In this document: positions 17,217-25,437 of the stretch, piece after piece
Layout: each line of letters opens with the position of its first letter
Position numbering within the stretch: position 1 is the first letter of the stretch
From: Streptomyces sp. HM190
GTDB lineage: Bacteria > Actinomycetota > Actinomycetes > Streptomycetales > Streptomycetaceae
NCBI RefSeq assembly: GCF_009857135.1
Contig: NZ_CP047318.1
Coordinates: 3,720,001-3,784,000 of the forward strand
DNA: 64,000 nt
Direction of reading: 5' to 3'
The notes under the pieces: model-generated
The model's input: the letters and a program-made list of their open reading frames with translations, nothing else
Told to the model about the DNA's origin: nothing
Database searches by the model: none
Made by a program: the position numbers and the translations under genes

Positions 17217-19322
17217 TCAGGCCGCGACCGGCTCCTTCGTCTGCGCCTCGACGGCGGGAGCGGCCTCGGCGGCCCTGCCCGGCTGGGTCTTGCGCATGCC
17301 CTTCAGGACGATGACCAGACCGGCCGTGACCGCCGTACCGATCGCGATGGCCAGCAGGTACAGGAACGGCTTGCCGATCAGGAAGGTGACCCAGATGCCG
17401 CCGTGCGGGGCCCGCAGGGTCGAGCCGAACGCCATGGCCAGCGCGCCGGTGACCGCGCCGCCCGCCATGGAGGCAGGGATCACCCGCAGCGGGTCGGCCG
17501 CAGCGAACGGGATGGCGCCCTCGGAGATGAAGGACGCGCCCAGCACCCAGGCCGCCTTGCCGTTCTCGCGCTCGGTGGTGGTGAACAGCTTCTTGCGCAG
17601 CGTGGTGGCCAGGGCCATGCCCAGCGGCGGGACCATACCGGCGGCCATGACGGCGGCCATGATCTTCATCGCGGAGTCGCTGGGCGCCGCGACCGAGATA
17701 CCGGCCGTCGCGAAGGTGTAGGCCACCTTGTTGACCGGGCCGCCGAGGTCGAAGCACATCATCAGGCCGAGCAGGACGCCGAGGAGGATGGCGTTGGTGC
17801 CGGACAGACCGTTCAGCCAGTCGGTCAGCCCCTTCTGTGCCTCGGAGATCGGCTTGCCGATCACCACGAACATCAGGAACCCGACCACCGCCGTCGACAC
17901 CAGCGGGATCACCACCACCGGCATGATGCCGCGCAGCACCGGCGGGATCTCGATCCGCTGGATCGCGAGGACCACACCACCGGCGATCAGACCGGCGACG
18001 AGACCGCCGAGGAAGCCCGCGCCGATCGTCACGGAGATCGCGCCGCCGACGAAACCGGGGACGAGACCGGGCCGGTCGGCCATGCCGTAGGCGATGTAAC
18101 CGGCGAGGACCGGGACGAGGAAGCCGAAGGCGGCGGCGCCGATCTGGAACAGCAGGGCGCCCCAGCTGTCGACCTGACCCCAGTCGAAGTGCTCGGTGAC
18201 CGACTTCGCCTCGTTGATCTGGTAGCCGCCGATCGCGAAGCCGAGGGCGATCAGCAGACCGCCCGCCGCGACGAACGGAACCATGTAGCTCACGCCCGTC
18301 ATCAGCCACTTGCGCAGCTTCGTGCCGTAGCCCTCACCGGGCTCGCCCGCGCGCTCCACGGGGGTGCCGGGGCGGGCGGCGGCCGTGACCTCGCCGCGCT
18401 CGGCCTTGCCCCGGACCTCGGCGATCAGTTCGGCGGGGCGGTTGATGGCGGCCTTCACACCGGTGTCCACGGTGGGCTTCCCGGCGAACCGGTCCTTCTC
18501 CCGTACGGGGACGTCGTGGGCGAAGATCACGCCGTCGGCGGCGGCGATGACCGCCGGGTCGAGCCGGGTGAAACCGGCCGAACCCTGCGTCTCGACGACG
18601 ATCTCGACGCCGTCGGTGTCCCGGCCCGCGTTCTCCAGCGACTCGGCGGCCATGTAGGTGTGCGCGATGCCGGTGGGGCACGAGGTGACGGCGACGATCC
18701 GGAAGGGACGGTCGGCGGGGGCGGGCCCGTCCTGCGTCTCGGGCACCGCAGGCGTGGCCTCGGGCGCGGGCGCGGTGTCCGCCGTAGGGGCGGGCTCCCG
18801 CGCCGGTGTGCTGCCCGCGGCGGCGTCGAGGGAGGCCGTTCCACCCGGCGCCGCCGCGGAGTCTTCGGTGCTCTCGTCCGTCGCGTCGCCCCGGATGAGA
18901 GCGGCGGCGCGGCCCGCGTCGTCCACCGCGCGGAGGGCGTCGGTGAACTCGGCGTTCATCAGCTGACGGGCGAGGGAGGAGAGGATCGTGAGGTGGGCGT
19001 CGTCCGCGCCCGCGGGGGCGGCGATCAGGAAGATCAGGTCGGCGGGGCCGTCGGCGGCACCGAAGTCGATGCCGGCGGCACTGCGCCCGAAGGCCAGCGT
19101 CGGCTCGGTGACATGCTCACTACGGCAGTGGGGGATGCCGATACCGCCGTCGAGACCGGTCGGCATCTGCGCCTCGCGGGCGGCCACGTCGGCGAGGAAG
19201 CCGTCCAGGTCGGTGACCCGGCCCTTCGCCACCATGCGCTCGGCGAGGGCACGCGCCGCCGCTTCCTTCGTCTCGGCGGACAGGTCGAGATCGACCAGGT
19301 CCGCGGTGATCATCTCGCTCAT
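17217..19322 (-). CDS. fruA: PTS fructose transporter, fused IIABC
   Basis: Imports and phosphorylates fructose to fructose-1-phosphate using phospho-HPr. 701 residues: EIIA at 1-145 with phosphorylated His65 in GIGIPHCRSEH; an Ala/Pro-rich linker; EIIB around 208-305 with phosphorylated Cys215 in TSCPTGIAHTYMAA; EIIC from about 331 (LRKWLMTGVSYMVPFVAAGG) with multiple membrane segments to 680. Last gene of fruR-fruK-fruA, but separated from fruK by a 508-bp region with a 75-bp periodic palindrome array, so it may have its own regulated promoter. Confidence 0.97.
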   Translation of the reverse strand: MSEMITADLVDLDLSAETKEAAARALAERMVAKGRVTDLDGFLADVAAREAQMPTGLDGGIGIPHCRSEHVTEPTLAFGRSAAGIDFGAADGPADLIFLIAAPAGADDAHLTILSSLARQLMNAEFTDALRAVDDAGRAAALIRGDATDESTEDSAAAPGGTASLDAAAGSTPAREPAPTADTAPAPEATPAVPETQDGPAPADRPFRIVAVTSCPTGIAHTYMAAESLENAGRDTDGVEIVVETQGSAGFTRLDPAVIAAADGVIFAHDVPVREKDRFAGKPTVDTGVKAAINRPAELIAEVRGKAERGEVTAAARPGTPVERAGEPGEGYGTKLRKWLMTGVSYMVPFVAAGGLLIALGFAIGGYQINEAKSVTEHFDWGQVDSWGALLFQIGAAAFGFLVPVLAGYIAYGMADRPGLVPGFVGGAISVTIGAGFLGGLVAGLIAGGVVLAIQRIEIPPVLRGIMPVVVIPLVSTAVVGFLMFVVIGKPISEAQKGLTDWLNGLSGTNAILLGVLLGLMMCFDLGGPVNKVAYTFATAGISVAAPSDSAMKIMAAVMAAGMVPPLGMALATTLRKKLFTTTERENGKAAWVLGASFISEGAIPFAAADPLRVIPASMAGGAVTGALAMAFGSTLRAPHGGIWVTFLIGKPFLYLLAIAIGTAVTAGLVIVLKGMRKTQPGRAAEAAPAVEAQTKEPVAA

Positions 19323-19830
19323 CGCGGGCTCCTTCGCACGCGTATCGCCCGGGGGGTGAGGTGGGCGGGGGTGGGGACGGAAGTGTGGGGGGCGCCGGCC
19401 ACGGGGGCCGAGAGGCAGGACGGGCCGGGGCTGACGGGGTCAGCGGGGCCGACAGGATCGAGGGGACCGACGGGGCCCGTGGGGCCGAGGGGGCTGAGAG
19501 GGCCGACGGGGCCGGGGGTGCTACGTCTTCCCGGGAGGCGGGGAGGTAATGAAAAACGAAGGTTCGTTCGCGGAAGTCGGGCGCGGAGGGCGTGGGAGGC
19601 GGTGTGGGCTGCGGCTGCGGTGGCCCCAAAACGAAGGTTCGTTCGCGGACCTCGGATGCGGGGCGCGCGGGAAGCGGGGTAGAGCGCTGCCGAGGCGCCG
19701 CCAAAACGAAGGTTCGTTCGCGGTTCCTCCGCCGCCCAGGCTCCGGCCCCGGCCCCGGCAGCCGCCCGTCCGTCGCCAAAACGAACGTTCGCTCCCCCGC
19801 GGCCCGCTCCTGCGCCTCGCCCCAGCCCGT
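19323..19830. other. 508-bp fruK-fruA intergenic region
   Basis: Long for an operon interior. Near fruA (19323-19550) it is low complexity, rich in GGGGCCGACGGGG-like units. From 19551 to 19800 it holds four palindromes spaced exactly 75 bp (separate entry). Open frames cross it on the minus strand because 75 is a multiple of three, but their text (RERTFV or PRTNLRFG repeats) differs by frame and none has a convincing start, so I do not call a gene. Confidence 0.7.
19555..19793. repeat. four palindromes at exact 75-bp spacing (candidate FruR operator array)
   Basis: AACGAAGGTTCGTT (6-2-6 inverted repeat) occurs at 19555-19568, 19630-19643 and 19705-19718, and a variant AACGAACGTTCGCT at 19780-19793. 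Starts are 75 bp apart each time. Conservation extends to AAAACGAAGGTTCGTTCGCGG, while the ~60-bp spacers between copies are only partly similar (first two clearly related, third diverged). This looks like an old tandem duplication in which only the palindrome is kept. They lie 233-471 bp upstream of fruA. A related half-site (TTTCGTTCGGG) overlaps the fruR promoter region, suggesting FruR binding; that is inference. Confidence 0.75.
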
Positions 19831-20778
19831 TCATGACACCGGCTCCTTCAGGTCGCGGTCCACCGGTACCTCCGTCGTCACCGTCACCGCGGACGGGTCG
19901 AGGTCGGAGGGGGTCGGCATGACGCTGCCGGGGAGTTGGACGGCGGCGGCGCCGTGGGCCACGGCGGAGGCCAGGGCGTCGGGGCCGTTGCCGCCGGCGA
20001 TGAGGAAACCGGCGAGGGAGGAGTCTCCGGCGCCGACGTTGCTGCGGACGGCGTCGACGCGGGCGCTGCCGAACCAGGTGCCGGAGGCGTTCACCAGGAC
20101 CTGTCCGTCGGCGCCGAGGCTGGCCAGGACCGCGCCCGCGCCCATCTCCCGCAGTTCCTCCGCGGCCTTGACGGCGTCGCCGACGGTCGCGAGGGGGCGG
20201 CCGACGGCCTCGGCGAGTTCCTCGGCGTTGGGCTTGACCACGTCGGGGCGTTCGCGGAGCGCGGCCAGCAGGGCCGGGCCGGAGGTGTCCAGGGCGATCC
20301 GGGCGCCCGCGGCGTGGGCACGGGCGACGAGTTCGGCGTACCAGGAGGGGGCGAGGCCGCGTGGGAGGCTCCCGCAGCAGGCGATCCAGGAGGCGTGGAC
20401 GGACTGGGTGCGGACGGTCTCCAGGAGGAGTTCCTGCTCGGCGGCGGAGAGTTCCGGGCCCGGCGCGTTGATCTTCGTGAGGACACCGTCCGCCTCGGCG
20501 AGGGCGATGTTGGAGCGGGTCGCACCGGCCACGGGGACCCGTGCGACCTGGATGCCCTGGGCGTCGAGGAGGTCCGCGACGAGGGCGCCGGGCGCGCCGC
20601 CCAGCGGCAGGACGGCCACCGTGCGCTGTCCGGCGGCGGCCACCGCGCGGGAGACGTTGACGCCCTTGCCGCCCGGGTCCATGCGTTCGCCGGTGGCCCG
20701 GATGACCTCGCCGCGGTCGAGGGAGGGGACCTCGTAGGTGCGGTCGAGGGACGGGTTGGGGGTGACGGTGAGGATCAT
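19831..20778 (-). CDS. fruK: 1-phosphofructokinase
   Basis: Phosphorylates fructose-1-phosphate, the product of FruA, to fructose-1,6-bisphosphate. 315-residue PfkB-family kinase: MILTVTPNPSLDRTYEV start, GGKGVNVSRAVAAAG (signature 1), and NVGAGDSSLAGFL (signature 2) carrying the catalytic Asp. Its ATG overlaps the fruR stop by 4 nt (20775-20778), so translation is coupled to the regulator. Confidence 0.96.
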   Translation of the reverse strand: MILTVTPNPSLDRTYEVPSLDRGEVIRATGERMDPGGKGVNVSRAVAAAGQRTVAVLPLGGAPGALVADLLDAQGIQVARVPVAGATRSNIALAEADGVLTKINAPGPELSAAEQELLLETVRTQSVHASWIACCGSLPRGLAPSWYAELVARAHAAGARIALDTSGPALLAALRERPDVVKPNAEELAEAVGRPLATVGDAVKAAEELREMGAGAVLASLGADGQVLVNASGTWFGSARVDAVRSNVGAGDSSLAGFLIAGGNGPDALASAVAHGAAAVQLPGSVMPTPSDLDPSAVTVTTEVPVDRDLKEPVS

Positions 20779-21677
20779 GCGCGGGCCTTCCGGCCGGCGG
20801 GGCGGTCCGCGACCGAACCGTTGACGGCACCCTTGCCCGTGGCGTTGCCCACGGCCCTTCCCACGGAGACACCCGCACCTGCACCCGCACCCGCACCCGC
20901 ACCCGCACCCGCACCCGGGACGCGGAGTACTTCGGTGCCGTCGCGTTCGATGGCGAGGGCGTCCTCGGGGCTCAGGCCGCTGTCGGTGATCAGCAGGTCG
21001 ACGTCGCTGAGGGCGCCGAAGCGGGCGAAGTGCTCCTGGCCGCACTTGGAGGAGTCGGCGAGCAGCACCACGCGGCGGGCGGCGGCCATCGCGGCCCGCT
21101 TGACCGCGGCCTCGGCGAGGTCGGGGGTGGTCAGACCGCGAGCGGGGGAGAAACCGTTGGCCGCCACGAAGAGCACGTCGGCGCGGATCTCGCCGTAGGC
21201 GCGGAGCGCCCACGCGTCGACCGCGGCGCGGGTGCGGTGGCGGACGCGGCCGCCGACCAGGTGGAGCTGGATGCCCGGGTGGTCGGCGAGGCGGGCCGCG
21301 ATGGGCAGGCTGTGGGTGACCGCGGTGAGCGTGGCCTCCAGCGGGATGGCGGCGGCGAGGCGGGCGACGGTCGTACCGGCGTCGAGGACGACGGTGCCGT
21401 CGATGGGCAGTTCGGCGAGTGCGGCCTGCGCGATGCGGTCCTTCTCGTCGGCGGCCGTGCTCTCGCGTTCGGCGAGGTCGGGTTCGAAGTCCAGGCGTCC
21501 CGCGGGGATGGCGCCGCCGTGGACCCGCTGGACGAGGCCGGCGCGGTCGAGGGCCTTCAGGTCGCGCCGGATGGTCTCGGCCGTGACCTGGAACTCCTCC
21601 GCCAGCGACACCACGTCCACCCGGCCGCCGTCACGGGCGAGCCGGAGGATCTCCTGCTGCCGTTCCGGTGCGTACAT
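20775..21677 (-). CDS. fruR: DeoR/GlpR-family repressor of the fructose operon
   Basis: 300 residues: DeoR N-terminal winged helix (MYAPERQQEILRLARDGGRVDVVSLAEEFQVTAETIRRDLKALDRAGLVQRVHGG) and a DeoRC sugar-phosphate sensor domain (about 75-235) with DAGTTVARLAAAIP and LFVAANGFSP-type segments. It probably responds to fructose-1-phosphate. Odd: residues about 255-268 are an Ala-Gly repeat encoded by a hexanucleotide tract (GCACCC on the plus strand, about 20877-20914), a region prone to length change. First gene of fruRKA. Confidence 0.93.
   Translation of the reverse strand: MYAPERQQEILRLARDGGRVDVVSLAEEFQVTAETIRRDLKALDRAGLVQRVHGGAIPAGRLDFEPDLAERESTAADEKDRIAQAALAELPIDGTVVLDAGTTVARLAAAIPLEATLTAVTHSLPIAARLADHPGIQLHLVGGRVRHRTRAAVDAWALRAYGEIRADVLFVAANGFSPARGLTTPDLAEAAVKRAAMAAARRVVLLADSSKCGQEHFARFGALSDVDLLITDSGLSPEDALAIERDGTEVLRVPGAGAGAGAGAGAGAGVSVGRAVGNATGKGAVNGSVADRPAGRKARA
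20877..20914. repeat. hexanucleotide tandem tract inside fruR
   Basis: About six copies of GCACCC/GCACCT encode the (Ala-Gly)n stretch near the FruR C-terminus. Whole-codon multiples keep frame, so length polymorphism would change only the linker. Confidence 0.85.
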
Positions 21678-21699
21678 GTCCGTTCGCCTCCGACTGATG

Positions 21700-21752
21700 C
21701 CCGAATTTGTGGTTTCGTTCGGGAGGCTACGCCTGGATTTCCAGAAAGTAAA
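21700..21752 (-). promoter_or_regulatory. fruR promoter and overlapping candidate operator
   Basis: Read on the minus strand: TTTACT (21752-21747), 17-nt spacer, TAGCCT (21729-21724), followed directly by an inverted repeat CCCGAA-N12-TTCGGG (21723-21700) covering the expected start site. The operator contains CGAACGAA, matching half of the fruK-fruA palindromes, which supports autoregulation by FruR. The regulator assignment is inference. Confidence 0.55.
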
Positions 21753-21960
21753 CAGGTTCGGGCATCACTCGGGCACAAGCGGAGGCCCGGCACCCTTGGT
21801 CTCGGGTGCCGGGCCCGTCTCCGTGCCGGTCGCCGCGTCGCCGTCGCCGCATTGCGCGTCGGCGGCGCCGTCGCCGCCTCGCGGGCGCCGCGTCGCCGTC
21901 GACCTGTCGGCCGTCGGCCTGTGGGCCGTCGCCGCGACCGACGCGTCGCGGCGACATCGG

Positions 21961-23589
21961 TCAGTGGGCCAGCTGCGGCTCGCGCTCCGCCTCTCCCGTG
22001 CCGCTCCCGTCGGTCACCGCGCCGTCGGTCACCGCGCCGTCGGCCTCGGCCTCACCGGCACCCGCGGCCTGACCGTCGCCCTCGGCCTCGTGGGCGTCGT
22101 GCCCGGCCGCCACGGGGTGTCCGGGGAGGGCGAACATCAGCAGGAAGATCACGACGAGCACCGCGGCCACCCAGCCGAGGGCGTGTTCGAAGGCGTCGAC
22201 GAAGGCGGGGCCGATCCCGGCGGGGACGAGGGGCTCGTCCATCGCGCCGAAGAAGACCACGGCCACCAGGCCGAGTCCGAGCGCGTTGCCCATCTGCTGC
22301 ACCGTGCTGATCAGCCCGGACGCGGAACCCGCGTGCTCACGCGGCACCCCGGAGAGGATCGCGTCGGTCAGCGGGGCCACGATGAGCCCCATGCCCGCAC
22401 CCATCACGACCAGCGGAAGCGCCATCTGCCAGGGGGTGATGGCGAGGCCGTACCGCTCGGACTCCCACAGGTAGAGCAGCACGCCGGTCGCCATCAGCAG
22501 CGCGCCCGCCTGGAGGACCTTGCGGCCGAAGCGCGGGACGAGCTTCTGCACCGACATCCCGGCCGCGATCGAGACCGAGACGGAGAACGGCACGCCTGTC
22601 AGGCCGGCCTTCAGGACGCTCCAGCCGAGGCCGGTCTGGAGGTAGAGGGTCCAGACGAGGAAGAACACGCCGAGGGCGACACCGAACACCGTCTGCACGG
22701 CGATGCCGGCCGCGAAACTCTTCACCCTGAACAACGAGAGTTCGATCAGCGGGGAACCGTCGCGCGCGGTCTTGCGCCGCTCGTACGCCACGAGGGCCGC
22801 GAACACCACCAGCGAGCCCGCCATCAGGGCGTGTCCCCACAGCGGCCAGTCGAGCTCGTGGCCGCGGGTGAGCGGGTAGAGCAGCATCAGCAGGCCGCCG
22901 GTGACGAGGGCGACACCGACGAGGTCCAGCTTGAGGGCGTGCGGGGCCTTGGACTCGGCGATGAAACGGCGGCCCAGGAGCAGCCCGGCGACGCCGACCG
23001 GGAGATTGATCAGGAAGATGGCCCGCCATTCGAGGCCGAGCGGGTTCCACTCGATGAGCAGGGCCCCGAGGAGCGGCCCGGAGACGGCGCCGAGGCCGAC
23101 GATCGCGCCGAACAGCCCGAACACCTTGCCGCGTTCGTGCGCGGGGAAGGTGGCGTGGACGATCGACAGCACCTGCGGCACCATCAGCGCGGCCGTGGCG
23201 CCCTGCGCGATCCGTGCGGCGACGAGCATCTCCGGGTTCGCGGCGAGGCCGCACAGCGCGGAGGCGACGGTGAAGCCGCCGATGCCGAGCAGGAAGATCC
23301 GCCGGCGGCCGTGGATGTCGCCGAGCCTGCCGCCGGTGACGAGCCCGGCGGCGAAGGCGAGGGCGTAACCGGCGGTGATCCACTGGATCTGGCTGACCGT
23401 GGCGGCCTCGCCCCGCTGGATGGACGGAATCGCGATGTTGACGATCGTGACGTCCACGAGGTCCATGAAGGCGGCGGTCATGACGATGGCGAGGGCGATC
23501 CACCGCCTGCGGTCGGTGCCGCCGTCGGGAGAGGCGTCGGGCGCCGTACGGGGGTCGCGCCCCTTCAGGGCGTTCGTGGGTGAGGTCAT
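21961..23589 (-). CDS. DHA2-type MFS drug exporter
   Basis: 542-residue, 14-TM drug:H+ antiporter of the EmrB/QacA kind: VDVTIVNIAIPSIQRG motif in TM1, GGRLGDIHGRRRIFLLG (motif A), and a long hydrophilic C-terminal tail (about 495-542) with a small duplication DGAVTDGAVTDG and His/Glu-rich text. Divergent from a WYL-type regulator with a 62-bp gap holding an inverted repeat, so the regulator likely controls it. Substrate unknown. Confidence 0.93.
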   Translation of the reverse strand: MTSPTNALKGRDPRTAPDASPDGGTDRRRWIALAIVMTAAFMDLVDVTIVNIAIPSIQRGEAATVSQIQWITAGYALAFAAGLVTGGRLGDIHGRRRIFLLGIGGFTVASALCGLAANPEMLVAARIAQGATAALMVPQVLSIVHATFPAHERGKVFGLFGAIVGLGAVSGPLLGALLIEWNPLGLEWRAIFLINLPVGVAGLLLGRRFIAESKAPHALKLDLVGVALVTGGLLMLLYPLTRGHELDWPLWGHALMAGSLVVFAALVAYERRKTARDGSPLIELSLFRVKSFAAGIAVQTVFGVALGVFFLVWTLYLQTGLGWSVLKAGLTGVPFSVSVSIAAGMSVQKLVPRFGRKVLQAGALLMATGVLLYLWESERYGLAITPWQMALPLVVMGAGMGLIVAPLTDAILSGVPREHAGSASGLISTVQQMGNALGLGLVAVVFFGAMDEPLVPAGIGPAFVDAFEHALGWVAAVLVVIFLLMFALPGHPVAAGHDAHEAEGDGQAAGAGEAEADGAVTDGAVTDGSGTGEAEREPQLAH

Positions 23590-23608
23590 GCGTCGAAGGT
23601 AGGGCCCT

Positions 23609-23631
23609 AGTAGGTCAGATCGTGTCCTACT
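23609..23631. promoter_or_regulatory. inverted repeat in the exporter/WYL-regulator divergent promoter
   Basis: AGTAGGTC (23609-23616), 7-nt spacer, GTCCTACT (23624-23631); arms match at 7 of 8 positions. It is centred in the 62-bp gap between the exporter start (23589) and the regulator start (23652), the natural place for a shared operator. Confidence 0.65.
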
Positions 23632-23651
23632 TCTGCGGCATCCTCGACCCC

Positions 23652-24626
23652 ATGACTACGGACACCCCGGCGCGGCTCCTTCAGCTCCTGTCCCTGCTCC
23701 AGACGCCCCGTGAGTGGCCCGGCGGTGAGCTGGCCGACCGGCTGGGGGTGTCGCGGCGTACGGTGCGCCGGGACGTCGACCGGCTGCGGGAGCTGGGCTA
23801 TCCGGTGCAGGCGAGCATGGGGGCGGACGGCGGGTACCGGCTGGTGGCCGGCAAGGCCATGCCGCCCCTGGTGCTGGACGACGAGGAGGCCGTGGCGATC
23901 GCGGTCGGGCTGCGGGCCGGCGCCGGGCACGCCGTGGAGGGCGTGGACGAGGCCTCCGTACGGGCGCTGGCCAAACTGGAGCAGGTACTGCCCTCGCGGC
24001 TGCGGCACCGGGTGTCCACGCTCCAGGCCGCCACCACCCCGCTGACCAGCGGCGACGGGGCGACCGTGGCACCCGAGACGCTGACCGTGATGGCGTCGGC
24101 GGTGGCGGGCAACGAGCGCCTCCGCTTCGCCTACCGGGCCGGCGACGGCACGGACTCGCGGCGCCACTGCGAGCCGTACCGGCTGGTGTCGACCGGCCGC
24201 CGCTGGTACCTGGTCGCCTACGACCTCGACCGCGCCGACTGGCGCACCTTCCGCGTCGACCGCGTCCAGGAGCCCTTCGCGACCGGCGCCCGGTTCGCAC
24301 CGCGTGAACTGCCCACGGGGGACGCGGCGGAGTACCTGAAGCAGTCGATGCGGCGCCGCCAGGAGACGTACACGTTCGAGGTCACGTTCGCCGCGCCCAA
24401 GGAGGTCGTCGCGGCCCGGCTGCCGGCCTGGTTCGCCCCGCCCGAACCCGTCGACGAGCACAGCTGCCGCGTCCGGGCCTCGACCGGCGAAGCGGTGGAG
24501 TGGCTCGCGGTACGGATCGCCCTGCTGGGCCACGAGTTCACGGTGCACGAGCCACCGGAACTGGTCGATCACCTGCGCCAGTTGGGCGCCCGACTGACTC
24601 GGGCGACGGGTGGCACCGACGGCTGA
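23652..24626 (+). CDS. WYL-domain transcriptional regulator (HTH_11 type)
   Basis: 324 residues: N-terminal winged helix (LLQLLSLLQTPREWPGGELADRLGVSRRTVRRDVDRLRELGYPV), then a WYL domain around 150-225 containing YRLVSTGRRWYLVAYDLDRADWRTFRVDRV, and a WCX-type C-terminal region. WYL regulators sense small ligands or nucleic acids. Divergent from the DHA2 exporter, which it likely regulates. The stop codon lies in a run of short TGACG-type repeats. Confidence 0.92.
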   Translation: MTTDTPARLLQLLSLLQTPREWPGGELADRLGVSRRTVRRDVDRLRELGYPVQASMGADGGYRLVAGKAMPPLVLDDEEAVAIAVGLRAGAGHAVEGVDEASVRALAKLEQVLPSRLRHRVSTLQAATTPLTSGDGATVAPETLTVMASAVAGNERLRFAYRAGDGTDSRRHCEPYRLVSTGRRWYLVAYDLDRADWRTFRVDRVQEPFATGARFAPRELPTGDAAEYLKQSMRRRQETYTFEVTFAAPKEVVAARLPAWFAPPEPVDEHSCRVRASTGEAVEWLAVRIALLGHEFTVHEPPELVDHLRQLGARLTRATGGTDG

Positions 24627-24671
24627 CGACTGACGACTGACGAATGACGGGTGACGGGTGACGGGTGACGG
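24620..24671. repeat. short tandem repeats spanning the WYL regulator stop codon
   Basis: Seven to eight iterations of a 7-8 nt unit (CTGACGA drifting to GGTGACG) begin at the regulator stop codon and continue about 45 nt downstream. Each unit contains TGA. Confidence 0.7.
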
Positions 24672-24678
24672 CAGAGAG

Positions 24679-24723
24679 GAGCCGGGCTCCGGCGCCGGGG
24701 GGGGAGGCGCCGAAGCCCGGCTC
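24679..24723. terminator. strong hairpin downstream of the WYL regulator gene
   Basis: 18-bp stem with one mismatch: 24679-24696 pairs with 24706-24723 (GAGCCGGGCT... and ...AGCCCGGCTC), loop of nine G/A residues. Confidence 0.85.
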
Positions 24724-25212
24724 TGGGGAGTCCCGGCACTGGGGGGAGAGCGTCGGGACTCGGTTTCAGTTGGCTTCGGTGGTGAAGCGACCTCGATGGT
24801 GAGGCGACTTCACCGGGGCGGGTCGTGTCGGTCTGCGGGCCGGCTCGGTGCGCGGGCAGGACGGCGGTCGGTGGCGTTCGGATGGCGGCACTGGCTGCGG
24901 TGCGGTGCCCCCGGCTCCTCCGGAACGTCTGGCTCCAGGTCCCGGGCCGTTCGGCTCCGGGCCCGGTGGAGTGGTGGGCCCGCAAGTCTTGTGCCCCGGG
25001 ATCGGGGCGTTGAAGCGATGGACTACGGCCAACGTGTGGCCGATGGCCGACGTACGACCGTACGCCGTGGCGTGCTCCGCACGGCGGGCCGGACGGACTC
25101 CGAGCGGCCGAACCGAGGGCGGATCCAGCGGCCGAACCGACCGCGGAACCAGCTGCCGAAGCGGCGGTCGCGATGGGCCGATCCGGCTGGCAGCGATGGG
25201 CCGATCCGGCTT

Positions 25213-25270
25213 GTCGAACCGGCTTGTCGAACCGGCTGGTCGAACCGGCTGGTCGAACCGGCGGTCGACA
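25213..25270. repeat. 13-bp tandem repeat
   Basis: Unit GTCGAACCGGCTT/G occurs four times in a row (the last shortened to 12 nt) followed by a partial copy GTCGA; preceded by two copies of an ATGGGCCGATCCGGCT unit (from about 25173). It lies 170-225 bp downstream of the hrdD stop. Confidence 0.85.
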
Positions 25271-25393
25271 ACCGGGGCAGGGCGAGCCGGCAGGGAAGGG
25301 TTCATGCCCGACGACCACCCACCGGACCAGTCCCGGCGGCAGCGGGCCGCGCGCGGCGGGGCGACGGGACGGGCGGGGACGGCGGGGCCGGGC

Positions 25394-25416
25394 GCGGCGG
25401 CCGGTGGGGCCGCCGC
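25394..25416 (-). terminator. candidate hrdD terminator
   Basis: Perfect 9-bp stem GCGGCGGCC (25394-25402) / GGCCGCCGC (25408-25416), 5-nt loop, 22 nt beyond the hrdD stop codon. Confidence 0.65.
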
Positions 25417-25437
25417 GTCGTGGCCCGGCCGGGCGGG

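Larger units (their letters stand above)
24724..25437. other. gene-poor region between WYL regulator and hrdD
   Basis: About 710 bp in which I see no supportable gene. Open frames exist on both strands but have repetitive, Arg/Pro-rich translations without good ribosome binding sites. It contains a 13-bp tandem repeat (separate entry) and a hairpin close to the hrdD stop. Confidence 0.6.

Noticed and set aside
19319..19550. Collagen-like GPxGPx minus-strand frame upstream of fruA
   Set aside because: Arises from a low-complexity GGGGCCGAC repeat, continues out of frame through fruK and lacks a start or ribosome binding site.
19555..19793. Repeat array considered as CRISPR
   Set aside because: Only four copies, the conserved core is ~20 bp and palindromic, spacers are related to each other and no cas genes are near; an operator array is a better reading.
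19780..19793. LexA SOS box suggested by CGAACGTTCG
   Set aside because: Actinobacterial LexA boxes need a spacer between the half-sites; this is a variant copy of the 75-bp repeat palindrome.
24766..25305. Minus-strand 179-residue and overlapping plus-strand frames between the WYL regulator and hrdD
   Set aside because: Translations reflect tandem repeats (RFDQPVR, RFDKP) and lack codon structure or start signals.
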